Source of the DNA: Salinibacter pepae
Lineage (GTDB): Bacteria > Bacteroidota > Rhodothermia > Rhodothermales > Salinibacteraceae
Reading direction: 5' to 3'
NCBI RefSeq assembly: GCF_947077775.1
Contig: NZ_CAMTTE010000001.1
Coordinates: 2,012,501 to 2,076,500 of the forward strand
Length of the DNA: 64,000 bases
Part shown: positions 7,640 through 17,263 of the stretch, piece by piece
Layout: every line of letters starts with the position of its first letter
Position numbering within the stretch: the stretch's first letter is position 1
Translations under genes and position numbers: made by a program
The notes under the pieces: model-generated
What the model was told of the DNA's origin: nothing
What the model saw: the letters and a program-made list of their open reading frames with translations, nothing else
The model's database searches: none

Positions 7640-9943
7640 CTACGCCGCGGTGCCGTTTTCGTGCTCCTGGATGCGGGTGAGCGAGGCCTCCAGTGCGTCG
7701 CGGTGGATCACCTCGCCGGTGTTGGGCTGCACCTGTCCAAATTCGAGCACACCGGTCGGGCACGTCTCCACGCACGCCGAGCACCGGACGCACTCCGGGT
7801 CGTCCATCGGCGTGCCCGTCTGGGCGTACGCCATCACGTCGATGCCCTGGTGGCAGACGCTCGTGCACTGGTTGCACGAGATGCACTTCTTCTTGTCCGC
7901 CAGGATGCGGAAGCGGCTGAACCGGTGGTAGATGTGCATAATCGCCGCCAGGGGACAGAAAAAGCGGCACCAGAAGCGCCCGCTGAGCCAGAAGTACACC
8001 CCGAAGCCCACCATGCCGGCCAGCAGAATGTCCACCACCCAGCTGTAGCCCAGGCCGAGGCCCCCGCCGTAGAGGACGGCCCGGTAGGCCTCCGCCGCCC
8101 CGCTGCCCGGCCAGATCCACCCGCCGATGCGCAGGACCAGCAGCGCAAACGCCACCCCCATGATGACCTGCCCCGCCAGGTTGAGCTTATTCCAGCCGGG
8201 GCCGTGCGGCATCTTCTCGCGGTGCTGGTCGCCGAGGGTCTCGGCCAGGGCGCCGCAGGTGCAGATCCAGCCGCAGTAGGCCCCCTTCCCCCAGAAGTAG
8301 ATCATCCCGGGGATCAGCACGAAGGTCTGCACGAAGCAGATGGCGAGCCACCACCAGAGCGGGTCGGTGGTGAACACGTTCCAGATGAAGAGGGGCCAGG
8401 CCAAGATAAAGCCGTAGGCCCGCCAGTACTGGCGCCCGTGGACCGCGTACTCGCTGGTGGGGAAGAGGGCGTCGAGGACGCCGGTGGGCAGGAGGCCGTT
8501 CGCCCCGAGGTAGGGAAGGACGAATTCCGGAAGGATGAAGAGCGGCAGCACCTGAATGCCCATCAGGGTAAGGGTCTGCACCTTGATGTAGGGCGTTTTG
8601 CGCCGCCGGATGCGTTTGACCCCGAAGACGACCACGAGCGCCGAGTAGGCGAACGTGTAGTAGAAGCCCGGCTTCTGCATCGACGTCAGCAGAATGTCGA
8701 GCGCGCCCGTTCCGCTCGTGTCGGGGGACCAGCCGAACGGGAAGAACCCGGTGGCCTGCGCCCACTGGCCCACCCAGCCGCCGTCCTTCCAGCTGTAGAC
8801 GGCCACCATGAAGAAAAAGAAGGCCGCAAACGCCGTGATGCGGTCCCAGCGCAGGTCTTTGAGCCAGGCGAGCCCCGAGAGCGCCTCGTTCAGCGAGTCG
8901 GGCACCTCGCCCCAGTCGTTGCGCAGCTCGATGCCGGAGCGGCGGAAGAAGTCGAGCGGCGCCTCCCGCCCGACCGTCGCGAAGACGTGGTCCGCGTCGA
9001 CCGTCTCCGTATCGCCGTTTTCGTCGGAGAGGACGACCTCGGCCTCACGGATCTCCTCCACGTCGGTCGGCATCTTGAGGGTGAGGCTGCCCTCGCCCTC
9101 GTGGTACGTGGCCCGCTCGTAGAGGCGCTCCACGTTCGTCTCCTTCGGCCGCACGAACTCGTCGCGCCGGTACGAGAGGGTGACGTCCGCCCCCGCCTCC
9201 GTGAGCGCAGTGGCCGCTTCCGCCGCCGAGTCGCCCCCGCCGATGACCAGGGCCCGGTCGCCGCGGCACCGCGTGGGGTCGTGCAGGCGGTGCTGCACGT
9301 GGTCCTTGTCCTCGCCGGGCACGTCCAGGCTTCGGAAGTTGCCGCTCCGCCCGATGGCCACGATCACGCGCTGGCCCCGGATGCGATCCCCATCGGTCGT
9401 GACCACCGCGTGGCCCTCGGGGGCCGGGTCGATCCGGTGGGCCGTCGCGTGCCGCACCGGAAGGTCCTTTGTCTGGGCCTCCAACTCGTCAACGAGCGCC
9501 TCTTTCACCTGCGCGGTCACCTCGAGGTCGCTCGCCGGCGTCATTGCCTCCGGGTAGGTGTAGATCGGCTTGCCGGCCTGAAAGTCCTTGATCGTCGCAA
9601 ACCGGCGCTGCGACTCCAGGACGCAGAAAGAGAGCCCGCTCGTTCGGGCCTCCCGGGCGGCGGCCATGCCGCTGGCCCCCGCGCCGATGATGACCACGTC
9701 GTACGGCCCGTCCGCGCCCGTCGGCTCCACGGGGTCGATGCCCCGCGTGAGCAGGTCCCGCACGGCCCGCGCGCCGCCGTCGACCGAGAATTTGAGGAGG
9801 GGGACCCCAGCCAGGTCGCCCACGACGTACACCCCGTCGACGTTGGTGCGAAAGTGGTCGTCGACCTTGGGAAGTTTTTCGGGCGTGCCGGCGGGCCACT
9901 GCAGGTGGAGCCAGTTGGCGTAGCGGGCGAGCGCGTCGAGCAT
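7640..9943 (-). CDS. fused flavoprotein oxidoreductase / NapH-type polyferredoxin membrane protein
   Basis: A 767-residue protein from ATG 9943; further upstream the frame is low-complexity and not conserved-looking. The order is unusual. Residues 28-65 (TNVDGVYVVGDLAG, then FSVDGGARAV) look like the C-terminal FAD-binding signature of thioredoxin-reductase-type flavoproteins, yet they precede the normal N-terminal Rossmann motif VVIIGAGASGMAA. A second dinucleotide-binding motif (VIGGGDSAAEA) follows. The C-terminal half has about six membrane helices, a NapH-like YCGWICTCGAL and FWCRFFCPLAA, and two 4Fe-4S ferredoxin clusters (CISCNQCTSVCHQ and CVRCSACVETCP). It probably moves electrons between NAD(P)H/FAD, iron-sulfur clusters and the quinone pool or a periplasmic partner. 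The acceptor cannot be read from context, as neighbours are sensor kinases. Confidence 0.85.
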   Translation of the reverse strand: MLDALARYANWLHLQWPAGTPEKLPKVDDHFRTNVDGVYVVGDLAGVPLLKFSVDGGARAVRDLLTRGIDPVEPTGADGPYDVVIIGAGASGMAAAREARTSGLSFCVLESQRRFATIKDFQAGKPIYTYPEAMTPASDLEVTAQVKEALVDELEAQTKDLPVRHATAHRIDPAPEGHAVVTTDGDRIRGQRVIVAIGRSGNFRSLDVPGEDKDHVQHRLHDPTRCRGDRALVIGGGDSAAEAATALTEAGADVTLSYRRDEFVRPKETNVERLYERATYHEGEGSLTLKMPTDVEEIREAEVVLSDENGDTETVDADHVFATVGREAPLDFFRRSGIELRNDWGEVPDSLNEALSGLAWLKDLRWDRITAFAAFFFFMVAVYSWKDGGWVGQWAQATGFFPFGWSPDTSGTGALDILLTSMQKPGFYYTFAYSALVVVFGVKRIRRRKTPYIKVQTLTLMGIQVLPLFILPEFVLPYLGANGLLPTGVLDALFPTSEYAVHGRQYWRAYGFILAWPLFIWNVFTTDPLWWWLAICFVQTFVLIPGMIYFWGKGAYCGWICTCGALAETLGDQHREKMPHGPGWNKLNLAGQVIMGVAFALLVLRIGGWIWPGSGAAEAYRAVLYGGGLGLGYSWVVDILLAGMVGFGVYFWLSGRFWCRFFCPLAAIMHIYHRFSRFRILADKKKCISCNQCTSVCHQGIDVMAYAQTGTPMDDPECVRCSACVETCPTGVLEFGQVQPNTGEVIHRDALEASLTRIQEHENGTAA

Positions 9944-10243
9944 GGGAGCTACAGAACGGTAGGGCGAAGGCCAAGGCGGGAGAAGCGTCCGTGGACCCCA
10001 AGCACGTGGACCCCAAACATGTGGTCGGGGCCTACCGGCCGGCGTTACGGGGCCGACCCAGTGTGCAAACACACGGACAAGTCTGTGCGAAGTGCCCGTG
10101 AGGCCCATGCGCGCCCGACGCCGTGTTTCGGGGGCCGCCACAGGGGGCTCATCCATGGGGGCCGAAGGTCAAAATAGGGGAGACCGAGGACGTCGGCTCG
10201 CGTCCCTGTGCCCAGCCGGACGAACCGCGGGGCGCGGGCGGCG
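9944..10243. other. intergenic region upstream of flavoprotein gene
   Basis: No gene is recognised. The region should contain the promoter of the minus-strand flavoprotein gene and the end of the kinase gene transcribed from further right. A purine-rich A/T patch near 10166-10180 is the only compositional feature. Confidence 0.35.
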
Positions 10244-11775
10244 CTACGAGACAAACCACCGCCGGCTCACCTGGATGCCGACCGCGAGCACAGTGCCCCA
10301 CAGAAGGTGCGCCAGCAGGCTGTTCGGATTGAGGTTCGGGACCGGGGTCGCGATGCCGACGAGGTTAAGCCAGATCGGCATCACGAGTCCCGCCGCCACG
10401 AGCCATAGCACGGCCCCCCACACGGCCCCCACACCGGCCGTCCCGATCCAGGTTGTCCGCCACCACCGCGGCAGAAGGGTGAGGAGGCCGGCGTAGATGA
10501 GGGCAAAGACGAGACTGTGAAACTCGTGGGTCAGGACGCCGACGACGAGGCTCTTTGTGCCGTAGAGCGCGCCGATGACCGGCACGACGCCGGTGGTGAC
10601 GTGCATGTACACCCCCATGACCACGCCCGCGATCAGCCCTGACAGGGCGGTGGCCCCGAGCCGGGCCGGCGCGACGCCCAGGAGGGGTGAATCTGCCGGG
10701 GCGGCGGACGCGCCTTCGGCGGACTCGGGGACGCGTTCGAGGGCGATCGACACGGTGGTTCCCGCGTCGGTCGCCTCTGTGTGGACGGATCCCCGAACCG
10801 TGTGGACGAACAGCCGCACGAGATACAACCCGAGCCCCGCCGTAGGGGCCCCCTGTTCCGAGATGGTCGTGCCGGTCTCCAGTGCTTCCCGGTTCTTGTC
10901 CGGCAGCCCGGGCCCCTCGTCGGACACAGAGATCGTCGCGGTGTCGGGGGTCGTGTCGAGGGCGACGGCCACGCGGGGGCCTCCACGCCGGCGTGCTCGG
11001 CCCCGTTTTTGAGCAACTGCCCCACCACGTCCGCCAGCCGGTGATTCGCGTACGCCGATAGGTCGGAGGGAAGCGATTGGGCCACGAATGTCGCGTCGGG
11101 GTGTCTCTCTCGTGCCTGCTGGAGGGCCGTCTCGACGGCTTCCGGGACGTCCACCGGCTGCCGCTCGGCCCCGGCGCCCGGCTCGGCGAGGTCGTGCACG
11201 CTTCCCATGACGGCCTCGATGGACTCGGCCTTTTCCAGAATGGCGTCCACCGACTCCAGTCCCGTGTCCGCACCGTCCCGCAGGAGCGGGGCGCTGCCTT
11301 TGATTACCGTGACGGCGTTCATCACCCGGTCGTGTAGCAGGCGATTCAGGATGACGAGCCGATTCTGACGGTTCAGGAGTTTGCGCTGGGCGGCTTTGGT
11401 TTGGGCGGCGTACACGCCGGTGAGGGCCCCGCCCACGCTGCCCCCGATCAGCACATTCGAGAAGATGCCGATCGTCCGGACGTCTTCGGCGAAGGAGGAC
11501 GGGCCTCCGTAGACGGTCGCCACGATGAGCAGGCCGATCACGCCGGCCCCGAGCACCGTCCACTGCGCAATGGTGCGCACGTACCACGTCTCGAACGAGC
11601 CGATGGCGAGGGCCACACCGCACACCGACAACGACAGCCCGAGGACGAGGGGGACGATGCCCCCCACCACAAACGCCGTCGACGCCTCCGCGTGGGCGAA
11701 CGTGATGGTGTAGCGGGTCATCACAAACCCCAAAAGTGCGATGACCAGCCCGCTAGGGGTGAATGTCCGATGCAT
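10244..11775 (-). pseudogene. sensor histidine kinase with N- and C-terminal membrane domains, interrupted by a frameshift
   Basis: The N-terminal part (ATG 11775) has four predicted membrane helices and a haloarchaeal-type dimerisation segment with candidate phospho-acceptor His148 (NRLLHDRVMNAVTVIKG). The frame runs to VGQLLKNGAEHAGVEAP, then continues in another frame with RVAVALDTTPDTATISVSD, the G1 box EGPGLP and G2 AGLGLYLVRL, followed by about four more helices to the stop at 10244. The shift falls in a run of five C (coding strand; 10975-10979). One extra C restores GVEAPRVAVAL exactly. It may be a genuine recent inactivation or a one-base sequence error. A kinase core sandwiched between two membrane domains is unusual. 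Function and partner are unknown. Confidence 0.8.
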
Positions 11776-12270
11776 GCTCTTGTGCGTGTGGCAGAAGACA
11801 ACAGAAGCAACGACGCGGAACGTGTCTAGGCGACGCGGGGCCGGGGCGCAACCGATTCGTGCCACGTCCGGCTGCGCCCCGCTGCGTGCTGGTCGGAAAG
11901 AGAGGCCGCACACCGAACGAGGGGGGCGGTGTTGGCGGCCGGGCGACCGCGGCCTCGTTCCGGTGCTCTGGAGGCCCTCCGACCGGTGCCGACGAGGCAT
12001 CTCTCCGTTCCGCTCGCCTCTGGTTATCGGCGGTCGGGGTGCGTGCCTTCAATGCGGCCCTGGGTCCGACGGGGGCCGTTCGAGGGGGCACACGCGGGCG
12101 ACCGGGGGACGAATTCCGTTGACGGAGGCACCGAAGGGGCGAGAACACTCGGCGTGCGACCCTCCCCGATTCGGGGGCTTCCGGTGTGAACTCCGCCCGG
12201 TGCGTAACGCTGCCCTAAAAAAGCGCCCTAAGCACAGCCGTAGAGGGCTGCTCACCTCGCGTCTTCTCCG
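11776..12270. other. divergent intergenic region
   Basis: It separates the minus-strand kinase from the plus-strand DUF3179 gene and should hold both promoters. No coding frame has sensible composition. A short A-run (12217-12222, CCTAAAAAAGCGCCCTAAG) lies about 50 bases before the DUF3179 start and may be part of its promoter. No other structure was seen. Confidence 0.4.
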
Positions 12271-13440
12271 ATGACCGATTCTCCGTCCGTGCAGCATCGA
12301 TTGGTTTTCGCACTGGGTCTGGTGGGACTCTGGGTCGTTTCCGTTGCGCCGGGGGCGCGAGCGCAGTCGTCCCTCCCCCCGAACGCGCCGCCGGCCCTCC
12401 AGCAGTTCGACACGGCGTACTCGAAGCACAATATCGACCTCTCGACGCTGGTGTCGGGCGGGCCGCCGAAGGACGGCATCCCGTCGGTGGACGCCCCCGT
12501 CTTCGTATCGGTGCGGGAGGCGAGCAGGTGGGTGGCGCCGGAAGAGCCGGTGATCCTACTCGAACACAAGGGCACGGCCCGGGCCTATCCGCTTCAGATC
12601 CTCACGCACCACGAGATCGTGAACGACCGGATTGCGGGCACGCCGGTGGCCGTCACCTTCTGTCCGCTCTGCTACAGCGCCCTCGTGTTCGAGCGCACGC
12701 TCGACGGCGCGCCGGTCGAGCTTGGCGTTTCCGGCCTGCTCCGCAACTCGGACCTCGTGATGTACGACCGCAAGACCGAAACGCTATGGCAGCAGCTCAC
12801 GGGGAAAGCGATCGTCGGCGACCTTGCGGGCCGGACGCTGACGCAGATTCCGTCGCAGATCGTCTCCTTCCGCCAGTTCAGCACCACCCATCCGGACGGA
12901 GCGGTGCTCTCGCGCGACACGGGGCACGACCGACCGTACGGCCGCAATCCGTACGCCGGCTACGACGACATCGACAATAAGCCCTTCGCCTACCGGGGCC
13001 CCACGGACGACCGCCTGCCCCCGATGGCGAAGGTCGTGGCCGTCACCATCGGCGACCGCTACAAGGCCTACCCGCACTCGAAAACCGAAAAGAAGCGTGT
13101 CCTTCACGACACGGTCGCCGGCCGGCCGCTGGCCGTGTTTCACGCCCCTGGCGCCGTCTCTGCGCTCGACGCGGCCGAGATCGCGGAGTCGAAAGAGACC
13201 GGCTCCACCGGCGTCTTCGACCGCCGCGTGGACGGGCGCACGCTCGCCTTCTCCTACGTGGACGATGGGCGCTTCGAGGACGAGGACACCGGAAGCACGT
13301 GGACGGTGACCGGCAGGGCGGTGGAGGGCCCGCTGGAGGGGACCCAGCTCGACCGCGTCCAGCACGGCGACTACTTCGCCTTCGCCTGGTTTGCCTTCCG
13401 TCCCGACGCTGCACTCTATGGGGCCGGAGGAAGCTCGTAG
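12271..13440 (+). CDS. secreted DUF3179 domain protein
   Basis: A 389-residue protein with a signal peptide (cleavage after about GARAQ). Almost all of the mature part matches DUF3179: the N-terminal GGPPKDGIPSVDAPVF, the core GTPVAVTFCPLCYSALVFERTLDG, LRNSDLVMYDRKTETLWQQ, a central DTGHDRPYGRNPYAGYDD stretch and a C-terminal FAFAWFAFRPD. The Cys-Pro-Leu-Cys pair (CPLC) is a hallmark of the family. The family is common in halophiles and marine bacteria and its biochemical function is not established. A small lipoprotein resembling the N-terminus of this family follows 55 bases downstream. ATG 12271 is chosen because it directly precedes the signal sequence. Confidence 0.88.
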   Translation: MTDSPSVQHRLVFALGLVGLWVVSVAPGARAQSSLPPNAPPALQQFDTAYSKHNIDLSTLVSGGPPKDGIPSVDAPVFVSVREASRWVAPEEPVILLEHKGTARAYPLQILTHHEIVNDRIAGTPVAVTFCPLCYSALVFERTLDGAPVELGVSGLLRNSDLVMYDRKTETLWQQLTGKAIVGDLAGRTLTQIPSQIVSFRQFSTTHPDGAVLSRDTGHDRPYGRNPYAGYDDIDNKPFAYRGPTDDRLPPMAKVVAVTIGDRYKAYPHSKTEKKRVLHDTVAGRPLAVFHAPGAVSALDAAEIAESKETGSTGVFDRRVDGRTLAFSYVDDGRFEDEDTGSTWTVTGRAVEGPLEGTQLDRVQHGDYFAFAWFAFRPDAALYGAGGSS

Positions 13441-13494
13441 GCGTGTGTCTCCCCATCCCCGCGCACGGACTTTTGCAATCACCGACGCGTTTCC

Positions 13495-13959
13495 ATGATG
13501 CCTCCTCGATCCACAGCTTGGCTGTCCATTGGAGTGCTCGCCGGCGTCCTCGTGCTCACGGGCTGCGACGTGGGAAGCGTCAGTGACAGTGGGGATGGGA
13601 ACTCGGGCTTCAACCTCGACAGCTGTACCATTCCGACCGACCGGCTCGTGGACGGGGGCGTTCCTCGAGACGGAATTCCCTCCCTCGACGAATTTACGTC
13701 CGGAGACGATCGACTCGTCGAAAAAGACGCGAGTAGTGCCGGCTACCTCGAAGACGACACCCGCACGGGGTTCGAGTTTGCCGCCCGCGAGCTGGTGCAG
13801 GTGATCCCGACGGTGGGGTGGAGCGTGGGGCCGGGGGCCGTGCAGCTTGGGGCCCGCCTCCCGGTCCACGGCCAGTCGACCCGCTCGGGCCGTCTCCCCG
13901 CAAGCCCGACGGCTACCCTCGGGTATTTTCTGTCGTGGGACGACCCGCTCTGGAAATAA
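13495..13959 (+). CDS. small lipoprotein, probable truncated DUF3179 relative
   Basis: A 154-residue protein with a lipoprotein signal (VLTGCDVGS; lipidated Cys near residue 23). Residues 46-60 (DRLVDGGVPRDGIPSLDEF) closely follow the N-terminal DUF3179 motif of the upstream gene (VSGGPPKDGIPSVDAPVF). The family's CPLC core is missing, and the remaining sequence (ELVQVIPTVGWSVGPGAVQ...) does not align convincingly. It is most simply a decayed or internally deleted DUF3179 paralogue that stays open by chance. It could also be a real short lipoprotein that kept only the N-terminal motif. Confidence is moderate that it is transcribed with the upstream gene and low for any function. Confidence 0.5.
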   Translation: MMPPRSTAWLSIGVLAGVLVLTGCDVGSVSDSGDGNSGFNLDSCTIPTDRLVDGGVPRDGIPSLDEFTSGDDRLVEKDASSAGYLEDDTRTGFEFAARELVQVIPTVGWSVGPGAVQLGARLPVHGQSTRSGRLPASPTATLGYFLSWDDPLWK

Positions 13960-14112
13960 CGACTGCGGGAGCGCTTCCATCTTAGACGGGCGTCCGGCGG
14001 GTGTTACGATTGACTGAAGAGGCCCCCGCACGCGGCCGAAAACTTGGAGCCGTCGCGGTCGCCCTGTACCTTGGGCACGTCCTCACCGTCTGTTCACATT
14101 CCCCGATTCATC

Positions 14113-16987
14113 ATGCCCCGCTGGGACGACCTTGACCTTGAGACGGAGGGCACCGGCATCTCTACGCCCCTGAGCCGCCAGGTGAACCTGGTGGGCAGCA
14201 TGCTTGGGCACATCGCGGAGGAGCAGGGCGGGACGGCCCTTTTCGGGCACGTCGAGGGGCTGCGCGCGCTCTGCAAGGCGGCGGAGCGGGAGGACGCCCC
14301 GGAGAAGCGGGAGGAGGCCGCGGAGCGGATCGCAACGCTCGACCAGGACACCCTGGAGCGGCTGCTGCACGTCTACACGACCTTCTTCCACCTCGTCAAC
14401 CAGGCAGAGCAGCAGGAGATCATCCGCATCAACCGCGAGCGCGCCCGCCAGTCTGGCCCGTCGGCGTGGCCGCTGGGGCCGGGCGACGAGAACGGCTCGT
14501 CCGACGAGGCGGAGCCGCGCCCGCAGTCGATCGACGCGGCGGTGGCGGACCTGAAGGCGGAGGGCCACACGGCCGATGAGGTGGTGGCCTTCTTCCGGCA
14601 GCTCGACATTCAGCCCACCCTCACGGCCCACCCCACGGAGGCGCGCCGCCGTTCGGTGCTGCGCAAGGAGCAGCACATCGCCGACCTGCTCTCGACCCTG
14701 CGCCGCCCGGACGCCACGCCGGACGAGCGGGCCGAGACGCTGGACCGCCTCTACAGCCAGGTCGCGTTCCTCCTGGGCACCGATGAAGTGCGGGCCGAGC
14801 GGCCCACGGTGCGGGAGGAGGTGAAGCAGGGCCACCACTTCCTGCACGGATCCATCTGGGACACCATTCCTGCGATCCACCGCGACGTGCAGCAGGCCCT
14901 GCGCCGCCACTACGACACCACGGCCGAGCTGCCGGCCTTCCTGCAGTACCGCTCCTGGATCGGCAGCGACCGGGACGGCAACCCCAACGTGACGGCCGAC
15001 GTGACGCGCTGGACCGTGGCCCGCCAGCGCCGCACCACGCTGGAGCACTACCTCGACGAGATCGACGAGCTGCGCGACGACCTGAGCATCTCCACGCGCC
15101 AGCTCACCGTGTCGGACGCGCTGCGGGCGTCGTTGGACGCGGACGCCGAGGCGATCGACCTGCCCGACGACGTGGAGCGTCGGTACCAGCGCGAGCCGTA
15201 CCGCCTCAAGCTCTGCTACATTGAGAAACGCCTCCGCGGCCTGCTCGACCGGATCGACGCGACCGACGTGGCGGCGATGGCGGGCGCCTACACCGCCGAC
15301 GACCTGCTCGCCGACCTCGACCTCATCGCCGAGAGCCTCCAGGGGCACGGCTTCGAGGACGCGGCGCAGAGCGGGCCGCTCCACCGCCTCCGCGCGCTGG
15401 TGAAAACGTTCGGGTTTCACCTTGCCGCCCTCGACGTGCGCCAGCACAGCGGGGTCCACGAGGACACGGTGGCCGCGTTGCTGGACGCGGGCGGCGTGGT
15501 GGACGATTACGGCGCCCTCTCTGAAGAGGACAAGCTGGCGGTGCTGTCCGAGGAGCTCCAGAACCCGCGTCCGCTGGTGAGCCGCCACGCGGGCCTGCCC
15601 CCCGACGCGGCGGAGCTGATGGAGGTGTTCGGCGTGATCCGGGCGATGCACGCGGTCGATCCCGACATCGTGGGCAGCTACGTGGTGAGCATGACCCACA
15701 CCGTGAGCGACCTGTTGGAGCCAATGCTGCTGGCGAAGGAGGCGGGGCTCGGGGCGGTGGTCGACGGCAGCTACCGGTGCCCGCTCGACGTGGTGCCGCT
15801 CTTCGAGACGATCGAGGACCTCGACGCCGCCGACGACCGGATGGAGACGCTCTTTACGCACCCGGTGTACGCCGCGCAGCTGGAGGGGCGCGACGGCTTC
15901 CAGGAGATCATGCTGGGCTACTCCGACAGCAACAAGGACGGCGGCTACTGGATGGCCAACTGGGCGCTCCACAAGGCCATCCACGCGCTCGGGGTGGTGT
16001 GTGACGAACACGACGTGGACCTGCGTCTCTTCCACGGGCGCGGCGGCACCGTGGGGCGGGGCGGCGGCCACACCTCGCAGGCCATTCGGGCGCTCCCCCC
16101 CGTCGTGCACAACGGGCGCATCCGGATGACCGAGCAGGGCGAGATTATCTCGTTCCGCTACGCCCTGCCCGACATCGCGCGGCGCCACGTGGAGCAGATC
16201 GTGAACGCGACCCTCACGGCCACGGCCCGCGCCCAGAACACGTCGTCCGCGGAGTCCCCCTTGCTGGCCGACAAGGTGTCGATGGAGTCCGACGTGGTGG
16301 CCCTCATGGACCGCCTCGCCGAGGAGGGCATGGCCGCCTACCGCGAATTCATCGACGACCCCGAGGGGTGGCAGTGGTACACCGCGGCCACGCCCATCGA
16401 ACACATCAGCCGCCTGCCCATCGCCTCGCGGCCCGTCTCCCGCGCCTCCGAGGGGGAGCAGGTCGAGTTCGAGAACCTGCGCGCCATTCCGTGGGTGTTC
16501 GCGTGGACGCAGACGCGCTACATCGCGCCGGGCTGGTACGGCACCGGCCAGGGCCTCGGCACCCTCCTGGAGGACGAGCCCGACGCCCGCGACACGCTGA
16601 AAGACCTGTACGAGCACTGGCCCTTCTTCCGGACCGTCCTCGACAGCGCCCAGCGCGAGATGGCCCGCGCGCCTCCCGATTGCCGAGCGGTACGACGCCC
16701 TCGCCGACGTGGACACGTCGTTTCACGCCCCCATCGTGGACGACTACGAGCGGGCCGAGGAGGCCATCCTCCAAATCACCGGTCAGGACGCCCTCTTTGA
16801 CGGCAACCCGGTCCTCAAGAAGTCGATCGAGCTCCGCAACCCGTACACCGATGTGCTCAATCTCCTCCAGATTGAGCTCCTGAAACGCTACCGGGCCCGC
16901 ACGGACGAAACGGAGCAGGAGACGCTCCGCGAGGCCATCTTCCTCAGCATCAACGGCGTCGCCGCCGCCATGCAGAGCACGGGTTGA
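14113..16987 (+). pseudogene. ppc: phosphoenolpyruvate carboxylase, frameshifted near the 3' end
   Basis: PEP carboxylase makes oxaloacetate from PEP and bicarbonate to refill the TCA cycle. From ATG 14113 the protein shows family hallmarks: catalytic His173 in TAHPTEARR, the plant/bacterial motif YSDSNKDGGYW, and His641 in FHGRGGTVGRGGG. After AQREMARA (about 16670) this frame turns to nonsense and stops at 16800. The correct C-terminus (LPIAERYDALADVD ... ALFDGNPVLKKSIELRNPYTDVLNLLQIELLKRYR ... MQSTG) continues in another frame to TGA 16985-16987. The shift lies within CGCGCGCCTCCC (about 16664-16676), a GC dinucleotide repeat where loss of two bases or gain of one would explain it. Corrected length is about 958 residues, normal for the family. 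The lost C-terminus holds essential residues, so the gene as written should be inactive. A sequencing slip is an equally good explanation. Confidence 0.92.
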
Positions 16988-17059
16988 TTCCGGCTGCCGT
17001 CGTCAAGGGAGCAGTCGCGGGATGGAGGTTGCCGCCTTGGGTTGAAGGCCTCGCCTGCA

Positions 17060-17178
17060 CGGGTGGGAGAAAGGGCGAGTGGGAGAGCGAAGGCGTGGGA
17101 GCACGGGAGTGGAGGGCACTGAGCTCCCAAGTAGGACCCCCTCTTCTCCCTTCCCTTTCCCTCTTCTCCCTTCCCCCT
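17060..17178. repeat. polypurine tract followed by polypyrimidine tract with 16-bp direct repeat
   Basis: Between ppc and the AAA-like gene, about 60 bases of G/A-rich sequence (GTGGGAGAAAGGGCGAGTGG style) are followed by a C/T-only stretch (17148-17177). The latter contains CCCTCTTCTCCCTTCC twice, separated by CTTT. The two tracts are roughly complementary, so they could fold into a long imperfect hairpin after ppc or adopt a triplex-like structure. No terminal T-run. Confidence 0.6.
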
Positions 17179-17263
17179 ACCGGCGTACGCTTTGAGCACG
17201 GAACAAGTGCGCGGCCCCCGATCTACAAGCGGCCCATTTTCTTCGCCCATCGTCCGGCGTGCC

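Noticed and set aside
7580-10177. 865-codon plus-strand frame opposite the flavoprotein-polyferredoxin gene
   Set aside because: Antisense shadow without recognisable domains; the minus strand has FAD and 4Fe-4S motifs.
12784-14031. 415-codon minus-strand frame opposite the DUF3179 genes
   Set aside because: No motifs; composition typical of a shadow frame.
14083-16716. 877-codon minus-strand frame opposite ppc
   Set aside because: Antisense shadow; His/Arg/Val-rich, no motifs, while the plus strand encodes an unmistakable PEP carboxylase.
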